A stretch of 64,000 nucleotides of DNA from Macropodus opercularis. Its lineage: Eukaryota > Chordata > Actinopteri > Anabantiformes > Osphronemidae. The notes beneath the pieces are model-generated. The model was not told the origin of the DNA. It worked only from the letters and a program-made list of their open reading frames with translations, and did no database searches. Both the position numbers and the translations under genes were made by a program. The stretch is from contig CM061102.1 in assembly GCA_030770545.1 (NCBI GenBank), forward strand, positions 14,500,501 to 14,564,500, written 5' to 3'. Below are positions 39,508 through 47,600 of the stretch, piece by piece. Position 1 is the stretch's first letter. Every line of letters begins with the position of its first letter.

Positions 39508-39629
39508 GAATGGAGGAGGAAGATGAGGAGGAGGATGGCGAGGAGGAAAGCCACAGGGGGAGGCAAATGTCCAGCGCAGGAGGGGGAAGGAGAGAGCTGA
39601 GCATGGAGCACAGAGAGGAACTGGAGTAG
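19133..39629 (+). CDS. pknox2: PBX/knotted homeobox 2 (Pknox2/Prep2), ten coding exons, 484 aa
   Basis: TALE-class homeodomain transcription factor; family members dimerise with PBX proteins and bind TGACAG-containing sites in the nucleus. Exons: 19133-19219, 20910-21046, 30419-30590, 32997-33182, 33320-33455, 34668-34765, 37822-37941, 38172-38248, 38790-38965, 39364-39629; all introns are GT-AG and all phases agree. The MEIS/PKNOX N-terminal PBX-interaction region spans about residues 71-165 (RHPLFPLLALLFEKCEQ, MVKAIQVLRIHLLELEK). A Gly/Gln/Thr-rich linker follows (195-272). The TALE homeodomain is about 288-351, with the PYP loop insertion (314-316) and recognition helix WFINARRR (W338, N341). 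The end is strongly acidic (about 420-484). The N-terminus MMQHASPTPAV and the long acidic tail indicate PKNOX2 rather than PKNOX1. I recall human PKNOX2 as 472 aa. The start is the first in-frame ATG of an ATG-ATG pair, as I recall for the human protein; a second MM pair (residues 13-14) corresponds to the PKNOX1 start. Confidence 0.95.
19220..20909 (+). other. pknox2 intron after first coding exon
   Basis: 1690 bp, GTCAGA donor and TGTCCTCAG acceptor. It includes a repeat-poor segment at 19560-19810 with an octamer-like ATGCAAAT and TAATTT cores, a possible enhancer. It also holds a G-run near 19850 and A-runs near 20090-20115. No other gene is seen. Confidence 0.8.
20910..21046 (+). CDS. 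pknox2: pknox2 coding exon 2 (residues 30-75)
   Basis: Starts after TGTGTCCTCAG and ends at TACAG|GTTGGT in phase 2. It encodes a Thr/Gln/Ala-rich, probably disordered stretch, then LDPQAQLESDKRAVY, the conserved lead-in to the PBX-interaction region. R75 is split with the next exon. Confidence 0.95.
21252..21303. repeat. Perfect inverted repeat, 24-bp arms, 4-base spacer
   Basis: Arms 21252-21275 and 21280-21303 are exact reverse complements (arm 1 begins AGATATAACTTTTAAAGG), separated by CATT. On either strand a transcript would fold into a perfect 24-bp stem-loop. It lies in the pknox2 intron about 205 bp after coding exon 2. Confidence 0.95.
22167..22190. repeat. (GGA)n trinucleotide array
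   Basis: About eight GGA units followed by G-rich sequence. It gives a poly-Pro frame on the minus strand that is not a gene. Confidence 0.9.
25081..25152. repeat. Imperfect GT-rich then CA-rich low-complexity pair
   Basis: A GT-rich block (about 25081-25128) is followed after CCCTACCCC by a (CA)n block (25141-25152). The two halves are roughly complementary and may fold back. They explain the several overlapping short frames in this place. Confidence 0.7.
26110..26340 (-). mobile_element. Tc1-like transposase fragment, antisense
   Basis: Minus-strand reading gives PPQSPDLNIMECVWDHMK (about 26320-26267), the Tc1 SPDLNxxExxWD block around the third catalytic acidic residue, followed by a stop and frameshifts and then remnants of the C-terminal part leftwards to about 26170. 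Clearly inactive. The left limit is approximate because similarity fades near 26110-26170. Confidence 0.65.
26341..26500 (+). mobile_element. Tc1-like 3' end, sense orientation, terminating at TA
   Basis: GGTAACACCAAATATTGA encodes GNTKY then stop, matching the usual Tc1-family C-terminus (G-H-T-K-Y). It is followed by the AT-rich 3' tail I recall for fish Tc1 elements, ending in TTTTGCACAGTA at 26489-26500. Its orientation is opposite to the fragment immediately to the left, so the two are an inverted junction rather than one intact element. Assignment is from memory of the family. Confidence 0.5.
26499..26578. repeat. (TA)40 microsatellite
   Basis: Forty uninterrupted TA units starting exactly at the TA that ends the Tc1-like tail. 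Tc1 elements insert at TA, so the array may have grown from the target duplication. Confidence 0.95.
26593..26622. repeat. (CA)15 microsatellite
   Basis: Fifteen CA units separated from the (TA)40 array by about 14 bases (ATATATACAGTACC), making a compound microsatellite. Confidence 0.95.
28290..28410. promoter_or_regulatory. Candidate conserved non-coding element in pknox2 intron
   Basis: Complex sequence with AGCGGCATTAAATTGGG, GGGATCAGGCAGATTAG and CTATTAAAGGCTGC, and no repeats. It resembles intronic regulatory DNA. Composition and motif judgement only. Confidence 0.2.
28905..28965. repeat. Short dispersed fish repeat remnant
   Basis: CTTTTATTCAAAGCAACTTACA resembles the GCTTTTATCCAAAGCGACTTACA segment that recurs across teleost genomes. 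Only about 60 bp can be recognised, and the class is not certain. Confidence 0.35.
30419..30590 (+). CDS. pknox2: pknox2 coding exon 3 (residues 75-132)
   Basis: Begins after CTCTACAG and completes R75. It encodes HPLFPLLALLFEKCEQ and the TQGSE, DVDIENFVHQQ and DPELDNL stretches, i.e. the first half of the MEIS/PKNOX PBX-binding domain. Ends in phase 0 at TTG|GTAAGC. This is one of the most conserved parts of the family and the strongest single support for the identification besides the homeodomain. Confidence 0.97.
30591..32996 (+). other. pknox2 intron (2.4 kb)
   Basis: GTAAGC donor, GTTTCAG acceptor. 30720-31110 is repeat-poor with homeodomain-type cores (AGTAATTACAAATTAAAAA, TTCAATTAGCTGATTT) and may be regulatory. 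A 55-codon polar open frame lies at 31660-31827, not recognised. Short AT-rich runs lie near 32600. Confidence 0.8.
32997..33182 (+). CDS. pknox2: pknox2 coding exon 4 (residues 133-194)
   Basis: 62 codons, phase 0 at both ends, GTTTCAG acceptor and CAG|GTATCC donor. Encodes MVKAIQVLRIHLLELEKV, CNRYITCLKTKM and NDLGGPYSP, the second half of the PBX-interaction domain and its conserved exit. Skipping this exon would stay in frame but remove half of the domain. Confidence 0.97.
33320..33455 (+). CDS. pknox2: pknox2 coding exon 5 (residues 195-240)
   Basis: Lies after a 137-bp intron, the shortest in the gene (acceptor CCCCCAG). Encodes a Ser-rich stretch and NPSGIVVPAGGLQQGN, then NSQVVS; the GIVVPA-LQQGN stretch is shared by PKNOX1 and PKNOX2. 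Ends in phase 1 at TCTG|GTAAGC. Confidence 0.95.
33456..34667 (+). other. pknox2 intron (1.2 kb)
   Basis: GTAAGC donor, CCCCTCAG acceptor. No repeats, genes or striking elements recognised. Confidence 0.85.
34668..34765 (+). CDS. pknox2: pknox2 coding exon 6 (residues 240-272)
   Basis: Acceptor CCCCTCAG, donor CAG|GTAAAA, phase 1 to 0. Encodes GTLYQPVAMVTSQGQV and TIQIQNSQ, the Gln/Thr-rich linker between the PBX-interaction region and the homeodomain. Confidence 0.95.
34766..37821 (+). other. pknox2 intron (3.1 kb)
   Basis: GTAAAA donor, TTTTTTTAAAG acceptor. AT-rich for most of its length. A GC-richer segment at 36660-37020 contains no recognisable exon. A G-run lies near 36983. Confidence 0.8.
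37822..37941 (+). CDS. pknox2: pknox2 coding exon 7 (residues 273-312, homeodomain N-terminal part)
   Basis: 40 codons, phase 0 at both ends. Encodes VNVDLSSLLDSEDKKSKNK and then RGVLPKHATNIMRSWLFQHL, i.e. the homeodomain N-terminal arm and first helix. Donor ATG|GTAGGA. A (GT)n array begins 14 bases into the intron. Because the exon is symmetric, skipping it would remove the arm and helix 1 without shifting the frame. Confidence 0.97.
37956..37979 (+). repeat. (GT)12 beside pknox2 homeodomain exon donor
   Basis: About twelve GT units starting 14 bases after the exon end at 37941, inside a 230-bp intron. In RNA this is a UG repeat, a known binding sequence for TDP-43 and CELF-type splicing factors. 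Confidence 0.9.
38172..38248 (+). CDS. pknox2: pknox2 coding exon 8 (residues 313-338, TALE loop and helix 2)
   Basis: Begins after CTTTCAG and ends AACAACTG|GTAAAA in phase 2. Encodes HPYPTEDEKRQIAAQTSLT and LLQVNN; the PYP is the three-residue loop insertion that defines TALE homeodomains. W338 is split across the junction. Confidence 0.97.
38249..38789 (+). other. pknox2 intron (541 bp)
   Basis: GTAAAA donor, CTTCCCCAG acceptor preceded by a long T tract (about 38749-38769). AT-rich, no other feature. Confidence 0.85.
38790..38965 (+). CDS. pknox2: pknox2 coding exon 9 (residues 338-396, recognition helix)
   Basis: Completes W338 and encodes FINARRRILQPMLDASN, the homeodomain recognition helix and its conserved extension, then PKAKKMKSQHRPTQRFWPDS. 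The basic AKKMK/ARRR stretches are plausible nuclear localisation signals. Ends GACA|GTACGA in phase 1. Confidence 0.97.
38966..39363 (+). other. pknox2 last intron (398 bp)
   Basis: GTACGA donor and GTCTCCACAG acceptor. AT-rich, nothing else recognised. Confidence 0.85.
39364..39629 (+). CDS. pknox2: pknox2 last coding exon (residues 397-484 and stop)
   Basis: Encodes NPLSLDSLQSLSSDSATLAM, conserved in PKNOX proteins, then a long Glu/Asp run (39457-39547; roughly residues 428-457) and a Gly/Arg-rich end reading LSMEHREELE, which corresponds in position to the usual LGLEHSDSLE end. TAG at 39627-39629. The acidic run is coded mostly by GAG/GAA triplets and behaves like a coding microsatellite. 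Confidence 0.95.
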
Positions 39630-39799
39630 ACGAACATGGGAGAACCTTGAACTTTGACCTCAGTTGTTCCACTTAACACGGCCTCTAATACTGAATGACT
39701 TTTTGAGAGCCTTTAAAGACAAATTAGGTTTTCTCCAGCTTCATCAGAGACGCTACTGCTGGGTCTAATTACAAACAATGGCCATGATTATCAAGAATT

Positions 39800-39805
39800 A
39801 ATAAA
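39800..39805 (+). terminator. Proximal poly(A) signal for pknox2
   Basis: AATAAA 171 bases after the stop codon, followed by a T-rich stretch. This would give a very short 3' UTR; a second AATAAA lies at 40472-40477. Confidence 0.4.
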
Positions 39806-39844
39806 GTATGTTGTTTCAGTTACTGCAGTTTATTGTCATGAAGT

Positions 39845-40068
39845 GAGCTCCACAAATATTTGGACAGTAGCACTTTTTTTTAACACCATAGCTTATTATT
39901 TATGATGAGATATGGCAGTTGAAGTGATTCCTGAGTTTCAAACCCATGTTGCAACAGCAATTTGATACAGTTGGACCGAGCTGTGACACTCTGAATCATT
40001 TTTGTCCAGTCAGGGACACAAACCCAAGTCTTTGTCCAAATATTTTGGCACCTTGAAATGAGTTACAA
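39845..40068. mobile_element. Candidate Tc1-type MITE in pknox2 3' region
   Basis: The left end CCACAAATATTTGGACA (39850-39866) is matched in inverted orientation at the right by TTTGTCCAAATATTTTGG (40031-40048). Such CCAAATATTT ends are typical of short non-autonomous Tc1/mariner elements in fish. The internal 170 bp has no coding capacity. It sits between the two possible poly(A) signals of pknox2. Confidence 0.5.
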
Positions 40069-40471
40069 AAAAAGGGCTGAAGCTTTTTTTTTTTTTTTCC
40101 TTTCTTGTCTTTCAAACTCTTCACATCATATTCTGTAAGTTCCAAATCCTCCACTAACTTTACAGTTAATGTGTGATTCCTGAAATAAAAGTGAGGAGGA
40201 AGATGGAAGGAGAAATTAAGAAGATGGGTGAAGCTTTCCAAATAAACTGTGGAAGCAACTGCTACCGTATGTGTTGGCTTCCACTGCTGGGACATCATTC
40301 GCGCTTTTTCAAATGACTCATAGGTTCTCAGGTTGAACAACGCTCCCATCTGACGTGTTTATTCCTCGTGAGTGAAACACTTGACTGGTTTGCTGCATTA
40401 AATCTTTTTTTTTCTCCCCAGCATGACCTTTTTTTCAAATGTTTATTTTTGTGTTCTTCCATGAGCAAAAC

Positions 40472-40477
40472 AATAAA
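40472..40477 (+). terminator. Distal poly(A) signal candidate for pknox2
   Basis: AATAAA within CAATAAAAATAAAAAA, about 845 bases after the stop. If used, the 3' UTR would include the MITE-like sequence at 39845-40068. Confidence 0.35.
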
Positions 40478-41875
40478 AATAAAAAAAACTGTAGAAAACC
40501 AGTGTACACTGACTGCACATATAATATGTATATTGGATTTTCCATATGTTTGCATTCTGGTGTTGAAGGTTTGCATAGTTATTGTGTTATTATTATTATT
40601 ATTGTTATTAAGATTATTTTGCATGGCTAAAGGGACGACATGACAGGGGTTTCAGCATACGGTTTTTAAGTTCTGCTGACTTTCTGTGTAAGGTTGTTGA
40701 AACAGCTGGCGGTCATGCACATACTTGACTTCAAGTCACCTACTCTTAGGAAAAACGCTTCTGTATTTTGGTGACCTTGGACAATTGAGGCACAGATTGA
40801 CTGTCTCGCCCACATCCCGACGTCAAGTGAAATCACAGCTTTGCCAGGGAATATGGGATGCCTGACTGACGGAACTGGCAACATTAACGGACGTGCTTTT
40901 TAAAGGAAGAGAACAATTTTTGTGGGGAAAAACAAGAGAGTTAAAAAAAACAACAACAACGACTCAGTAGTAATGTCTTCAATTTTACATGAAGAATGGT
41001 GAAGAAACTGTGAAACATTTTCAGCTCTCTGTTTTGTACTAAAACACACAAATGGAGTCACTTGTTTTTAATGTGAATATGTCTAGCAAAAGAAGAACCA
41101 TGTTATATTGAATGTTCTGATTGTTCATTGTGAAGTTTGTTGCTCATCAATATTATTTTCTCTGTTGCTATTTTTTTTTAAAGGATCTTCCAGAGCAAGT
41201 GACAGACAGGAAATATTTCTATTTCATTTGTACACTTTGTTGTCATAATCTATTTGTGTTTTAATAGACAGATTTTTTAATTAAAACATGTGAAGGTACA
41301 GATTTTCACTTGAACTTCTACATATGCGAGACAATATGATTTTATATTTCATTAAGTGTTAATGTAGCCGCTCACGTGACAAACATACAGCATAAATGTG
41401 ACGTTTATCATATGATGAACATCAACAGTCGTTTTTGAGGTGAAAACAATGTTCATGCCTAATTACAACTAAAACAATCTTAGGCAGTCGCATGATGCTG
41501 GTCATTTGAATATTTATTTTCACAATCCATGTTTACTTGTTGCATAAAGGTAAATATCCAAGATAAACATCCTTGGTCGACCTAGTCTACTAAAAATGCT
41601 CCTGGCTTATTCCTTTGCACATTTGCCAAACCAGGATAAAAAGGTGCAGCTATGTCTCACAGAGCAGCAGCTTATTGTGGAGATACAGTATGTGAAAAGG
41701 ATGGATGGCAAACAGCAGATTGGCTGAAAGTAGTCCAGGAATAATTAGAATAAATATAAAATAGAAAGCGTTCTAGAGAAGAGCTCACTGAACAGTTGTA
41801 TTGTAGCCTACAGTATACATGCCTTAAATGTGATCATCAGCGTGTGCATTTTATTAGTTTGTAGTTTTAGAACTT

Positions 41876-41965
41876 AGGATAAGATCATTCTTTATTTATC
41901 CCACAGTGGGGAAATTCAATTGCTACCACAGCTACAAACAAGCGAACATTAGTACAAGAACATTT
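41876..41965. repeat. Dispersed fish repeat fragment (retroelement-tail-like)
   Basis: CTTTATTTATCCCACAGTGG followed by GGAAATTC matches the recurring fish sequence in which a TTTATTGTCCCACAGTGGGGAAATTC-like segment forms the end of a retroelement. About 90 bp is recognisable. The class is from memory. Confidence 0.45.
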
Positions 41966-43561
41966 TGCAGGCTGTTAAGTGACACAATTCTTTATAAAAA
42001 TAGTGAAAATGACCTGAGGGTGATTATCCACATCCCCATCACTTGTGTAATTTTTGTGCTGTTTTGTCCTGGTCACTAAAGACACATGAAGGGATGCGAG
42101 GAAACAACACGAAAGAACCTGGATCAGCTGTGGATCAACTGACGGTCAAACTTTAGAGTTACAGTAAAAAACTGCGGCCACCTTTAAAACACTGGAGATT
42201 GTTAACGCTTTGGACCTCGATCCTCAAGCCTCAGTCATCCGAGAGAAATAAGAGCACGTGAGATGTCCTTCAAAATGGAGGAGCAACTTCCTCGGTAAGT
42301 GAGGATCGAGGAAGGATCCGCTTAGAGAGCTGATAATCACCATATGAGCATTGTTGCCTACAGTAACAGAACAAGTCAGCTGTGAGTGTTGAGTATGTGT
42401 GCGTGTGTGTGATCCACGTTTCATCTCTCCTAAAGCTCTGCTCCATTGTAATGTATTCCCAAATTACACAGTTAACAATCTAAATATTGGTTTAACATCC
42501 CACATCTTCCTGTCACATGGTGTAGTCTCCCACCCACTGGTTAGTGTCAGAGTCTGTGATTTAACTTGCTGGAAGACGCCCACCAAAAACGCCCTCCCAC
42601 CTTCTCAGACGGCTCCCAGAACTCGGCAGAGCATTTTTGACCACAGTTTCCAATGTGCATTCTCCTCTGTCAGAGTACAGTAAATGCTAATCGCTGCCGT
42701 GGGTGTTTGCTCCAAGATCCACATTGTGTTTTTTATTACACGCTCGAGCGTAATTGCCTCCCTGCATTGTTTTCTGCCCTGCCCAAAAAAGGTCAAACTT
42801 TAATTGCAGCAACACTTATTGAATATCTGTGTTTTGTGTACTTCTATTCTTTTTTTTTTCTTCATGTCGCCTTTTTTCACGGGGGCTTCAAAATAATATA
42901 CAGTATTAAGACTTGGCAACTTCTGATGAGGTGATTAGGCACTTGATATTAGTACTGGATGCTCAGTTCTCATACGTGGGAGGGAAATCACTCATATTTA
43001 CTAAAGTAGTCTAATTAAAAAGAAAAAAAAACTTGTTTGAGAGTCTGGGAGTCACAATATTACTCTATAATTGCTCCACGGAGGCCTTTCTGTACAGGCA
43101 GGTCAGGTAGACAGACTAACCAGTGGTTCTGTCTGAACTTTAATAACAGCAGTTACAGAGCAAGTGGGATAAAAGGTACAGTAGATATAATAATCCATCT
43201 ATGAAACAGCTAACGTTTAACACGTTTTAATCTATCAAGGGATGACGTTAGCTACAGCAGCAGCACTGGTCAGGAAACAGGGGTTCAAGGTTTGAATGAA
43301 CACTTAAACTCCACAACTGCTGCACTACAATCGGTATTGTTCTCTAAATAGTGAGAACATGTTCATAGAGCTTAGACATAGTGAAACAAAAAGGGAATTT
43401 TTCAGCTGAGCTACAAGTTTCTAGAAATAATAATAATCAAGACTTTCATTACTAAACTTGATGTGATTGGAAGACAGTAGTGAGATTAAACTGATTAACT
43501 GTTTTCAGCTATAATTAACAGTACAGTTTTTAAACGATTTTGAACAACACACAATAAAAAA

Positions 43562-43644
43562 ATGGATGGATGGATGGATGGATGGATGGATGGATGGATG
43601 GATGGATGGATGGATGAGTGGATGGATGGATGGATGGATGGATG
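43562..43644. repeat. (ATGG)n tetranucleotide microsatellite
   Basis: About twenty ATGG/GGAT units with one variant unit (GATGAGTG near 43614-43621). It explains the HPSI-repeat frame on the minus strand, which is not a gene. Confidence 0.95.
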
Positions 43645-43897
43645 CTTAACACAGATCTACATATTCTAAACATTGATGATTTCATCCCTTCATCCCCGGT
43701 TCTTTTTATTCTGCTACACACAAACTGCAAAGGTCAGAAACATGGCCATCTATTGTATTGCTCAGTATTTAGCAGTAGCTCTAAGGCTAAAGTAAAGTAA
43801 AAATAGTCCCAGAATGACAGAGGGTGAAAAAGCCACCGGCAATGGTTCACTCTATTGAAGTGGGCCACGCTTCACAGCATGGGCACACCAGAGAATT

Positions 43898-43918
43898 ACA
43901 CACACACACACACACACA
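43898..43918. repeat. (AC)n microsatellite
   Basis: About ten AC units, roughly 520 bp upstream of the panx3 start codon. Confidence 0.9.
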
Positions 43919-44437
43919 GACTGTACACACAGCCACAATGGCACGGACCTAGTGTTGAGTGCTGGAGGTCTGCTTCAGTGCCATCTGGGCGTCTACATGC
44001 TCCCAGATGTTGTCCCTGTAATTAGAGGCAGGCCCGCCTCGGCCTGGTCCGGCCCAGGTCCAACCTCTCATTTAACAGAGGTCCTCCCAAAATACTTATG
44101 ATGCTTTCCAACACTGCACAGGCCTTTATAGGAACTTGTTTTAGACCTGCAAACACACTTTCTTATTGGATCACCATTCAAAACTGGAAGACTTAAGGTA
44201 AGGAAGTTTACTAATCAATATAAACTAATCTACTGTTTTGTTTCTGGACAGTGTAGCTTTATTATTTCACATATTAAGAAGATTGATAAAGAACAACAAA
44301 ACATCCTGGGCTTGTAACAAAGATCATCAGGTTCACTTGCACTTACAGCACAGAATACTCATCATATATTTCATCTCTACTTGACTGTGTGAAAAAAAAG
44401 AAAAAGCATTTTTATTATCATCGCACAGGTGTTCAGA

Positions 44438-44621
44438 ATGTCCATCGCACAGACGGCAGCCAAGGCCATGCTATCTGATGCCCTCCTGCAGGAGGGCTCC
44501 GGGATAAATCGCATCAACCACCTGGAGCTGGAGCTTCCCCTGGACAAGGTCATCAAGTTTGTGTCTGTCGGCCTTCCGCTGATGCTGGTGTGCATGGCCT
44601 TCGCCCGAGAGATATCCCTGG
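44438..44621 (+). CDS. panx3: panx3 coding exon 1 (residues 1-62)
   Basis: Starts at the ATG in TTCAGAATGTCC and encodes MSIAQTAAKAMLSDALL, LELELPLDKVIKF and the first membrane segment (VSVGLPLMLVCMAFAREI). Ends CTGG|GTGAGC in phase 1. A pyrimidine-poor AG just upstream (CATCGCACAG at 44419-44428) could be an acceptor for an untranslated exon, but this is uncertain. Confidence 0.93.
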
Positions 44622-47600
44622 GTGAGCGAGTGTCTGCCTCTAGTCCTTTAAACTCTATGTTAAGCCATTTGCTTTATATTCCAGAAGCTATGCCCAATTT
44701 TAGCGACTTATTATTCCTATGGTTGCATAGTGTTTCTTATGCAGTGTGGTAAAAGCCTGCTGTTACGACTGCATAGTATTTACTTAAACTGCATTTAGTA
44801 GAACTTAGTCTAATAATAATCATCATCATCATCATAATCATAATCATTATAATTATAATAAAAGCACTTATCCTGCAGTCCTTTATAGTCCAAAAGTGGG
44901 GACATGAGTCAGAGTTCACATTTCAGAGAAGTGAAAGAAGTGCAGATAAAACTTGACCCAGTTTGTGTGAGTCCTGAATCACGACATATCGCACAAAGTA
45001 TCTGCTTTTTCACAGCAAGATATTATCTTTGCGCGGAAGAAGATCTTCTCATCTCTCACAATTCCTGCGAAAAGGAAAATGAACACTGAGAGCTGTAATT
45101 ACACGGCACTATCCCTAATGTAATTAAGGCTCCATTTAGCAAGAGGAAGAAAACACTTAACGAACATCTCTAACTGGAAAGCATTGACTAGCGTCTCCTT
45201 ACTGCACAACAAATATCTCAGCAGCAATGACGATGTGACAACAAAGAATTATTGGAAACACTAAATCTATTCAGCAGTTTATTGCCTGTACACTCCCTGA
45301 TTAGTACCAGTGGGAATGGGTTTTGGTGTTTTATGCACATTAAACAGTCCCACCTTTTGTCTTCCCGTCGCCTTTTGCGTCACACAAAAGCAAAACTGAC
45401 ATTTCAAAGAATATGAGGCAAGTCCGCAGCACAAGTCTACTGCTAAGGAGGCTGACTTCCTTGACTTTGAACTAAACGTTGCCTCTCCAGAGCTGGTCTG
45501 CAATCAGCCTGATGCTCCTGATTCTAATTGCCATGGGGGAAATGATTGAGAGCAGCGTTCACTAACACTGGCACGCTGTAATTACAAGGCAAAGTTCTTC
45601 GGTGGCAGCTCCCCTCTATGTGAGTCAAATAAGTGGATATGTTGATTAACTGGTGGGATGGGAAGGGGTGGGGATGTCGAACATGACACGGTGCTGAGGT
45701 CGGCAGCTGGACTGATGGATCCCGACTCTCTGTGCGTCAGGTTTTGTCGGTTTCGCGGCAGAGCTTGATTGCGCTGTTGTCTGCAGTCTGGTCTGCGTGC
45801 ACCTGGACTCTCAGCCAAGAATTCCTGCACTAAGCACACATGTGGGTACGATCTGCCAGCGTTAAACGGGGAGTGGGAGTGAGAGATAGGAGCAGTGGCA
45901 GAAATTTGGGAGCCCACGCTGTGCCAAATGGCTCAAAGGGACGGGGAGCTGAGTGGGAGTATATTTTATAGGATTCCGTGAAACAGCATGTGCTGTTGTT
46001 TTTCCAGTTGTTTATTCATTTAAATTTAGGACAACATGTCTATGCATGTGCCCACATACAGTGTATGCTCTTGCGTGGAAAGTGGAAAGAAAGACGTCCA
46101 CAGTGAACCGTGCCCCACATGAACACTGAGAAAGTTCTGGCTTGTTGGGCACTAAGATCCACACTTAGTTAAACACCGTATCAGACCTTAACCATCCAAC
46201 TAGTCAAACCGAATCAATATCGTCCCAAAATCAAGCCTTTTTTTGCTAAATCTCATATTTTTGTCGCTTTTCCTCCACACATGACTTATTTTTAATTTTA
46301 AAACTCACGTTACACAAAGAACAGACCATGCCCGCTCAGATTCGGACTCTGTAACAGCTGCCTATAATTAGGTGGACTGGAAAGAGAGCCGGGCACATGT
46401 GTATGAGGTTGTAGTTGGGGCACACCCTTTGCATGTTCCCTCCCAAGCCCTTTTATTATTTTGAAGGGTGGGGCACACTTGACAAATGACAGATGGGTAA
46501 GGAACACAGATTCAAATGGCTGAGCAATAAGTGGTAATATCAAGGTGAAGTAAATATAAGGTGGAGAAGCCCAATTTAGAATGGAGTCGCCCGGGGTTTT
46601 TAAATGCCAGGTTGCCATTTGGAAACATATGATTTCTCCAGCGAAAGTTTGCAGCACTGAAAGGAAAAGGGCACAGAAGTGTCTCAGAGTGAACCTCCAG
46701 CACCGAGCACTGACTGTGTGTGTGTGTGTGTGTGTGTGTGTATGCGCGTACTGTGGATTGCTCACAGGCAAACTGATAAAGCCAATTCGCTATATGATGC
46801 AAATGATGTTACCGATCAACATTTGTTTACTCTGCAGGGCCTCAGATCAGCTGCTTCCCTCCCAGCAATTTCACCATGAAGCAGGCGAGCTATGTCGACA
46901 TGTACTGCTGGGACTCTCTGATGCATCACGAGTTCGACAGCGATGGCAACTTTGAGGAGCGCTCTCTCTGGGTTCATAAAGTAAGCGGAGAGATTTTGAT
47001 CAGACTTGCTGGACTTGTTATTCCTGCCTGGGGTGACTGATCGTATAAAAGTGCTGACAAACAAACTCTTTACTGAAACTTGCAAAAAAGTGCTGAAAAT
47101 GTCAGTGTAGCCCTTTAATAAGAAGCAGACTGAACCTTTAACAAAATGTAGGTGACATTTAAAGCTCAGCTGCAAACTGACTCATGCTTTCTCGCTTTTG
47201 TTTTGTTCTTTGAGTTTTTTGAATCACATTGTGAAGCATTTATGCCATTCATCTCTCCTTCCTCTACTTCTAAATCTGTCTAGATGTTTCCTTACTCTCT
47301 TCTGGCCATGGCGACGCTGATGTACCTGCCGGCGCTGATCTGGCGTCAGCTTGTCATGCCCACGCTCGGCTCGGACCTGCTCTTTGTAATCGAAGAACTG
47401 GACAAGTCGTACAATCGTTCGATCCGGATGGCCCAGAGCATTCTGGACATGCGCCAGAGCACCAAGAATCCTCTCACGTTTCAGGCTGAACTGCAGAGGT
47501 GAGGGATCTTGGCTTGTAACACTTTGTTTCTTACTTACTTACCTCCAGTCTAGCCTTCACCTTGTTACATGCAACTTTAATAAACTGCAGAAGCAAATCG

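Larger units (their letters stand above)
40478..44437. other. Intergenic region between pknox2 and panx3
   Basis: No coding exon is recognised. It may include a longer pknox2 3' UTR at its start and the panx3 promoter and leader at its end. It holds a TTA array (40587-40610), a SINE/LINE-tail-like repeat (41876-41965), a large ATGG array (43562-43644) and a CA array (43898-43918). Confidence 0.75.

Noticed and set aside
39257..39679. Minus-strand frames rich in Ser or Pro opposite the last pknox2 exon
   Set aside because: These are the antisense of the GAG-rich acidic tract, with no independent coding signal.
43562..43644. Regular short repeats, considered as an array of spaced repeats
   Set aside because: Units are four bases with no spacers: a plain tetranucleotide microsatellite, not CRISPR.
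46310..46802. Two long minus-strand frames (96 and 153 codons)
   Set aside because: Both pass through the CA complement of the (TG)13 array in panx3 intron 1 and show no domain.
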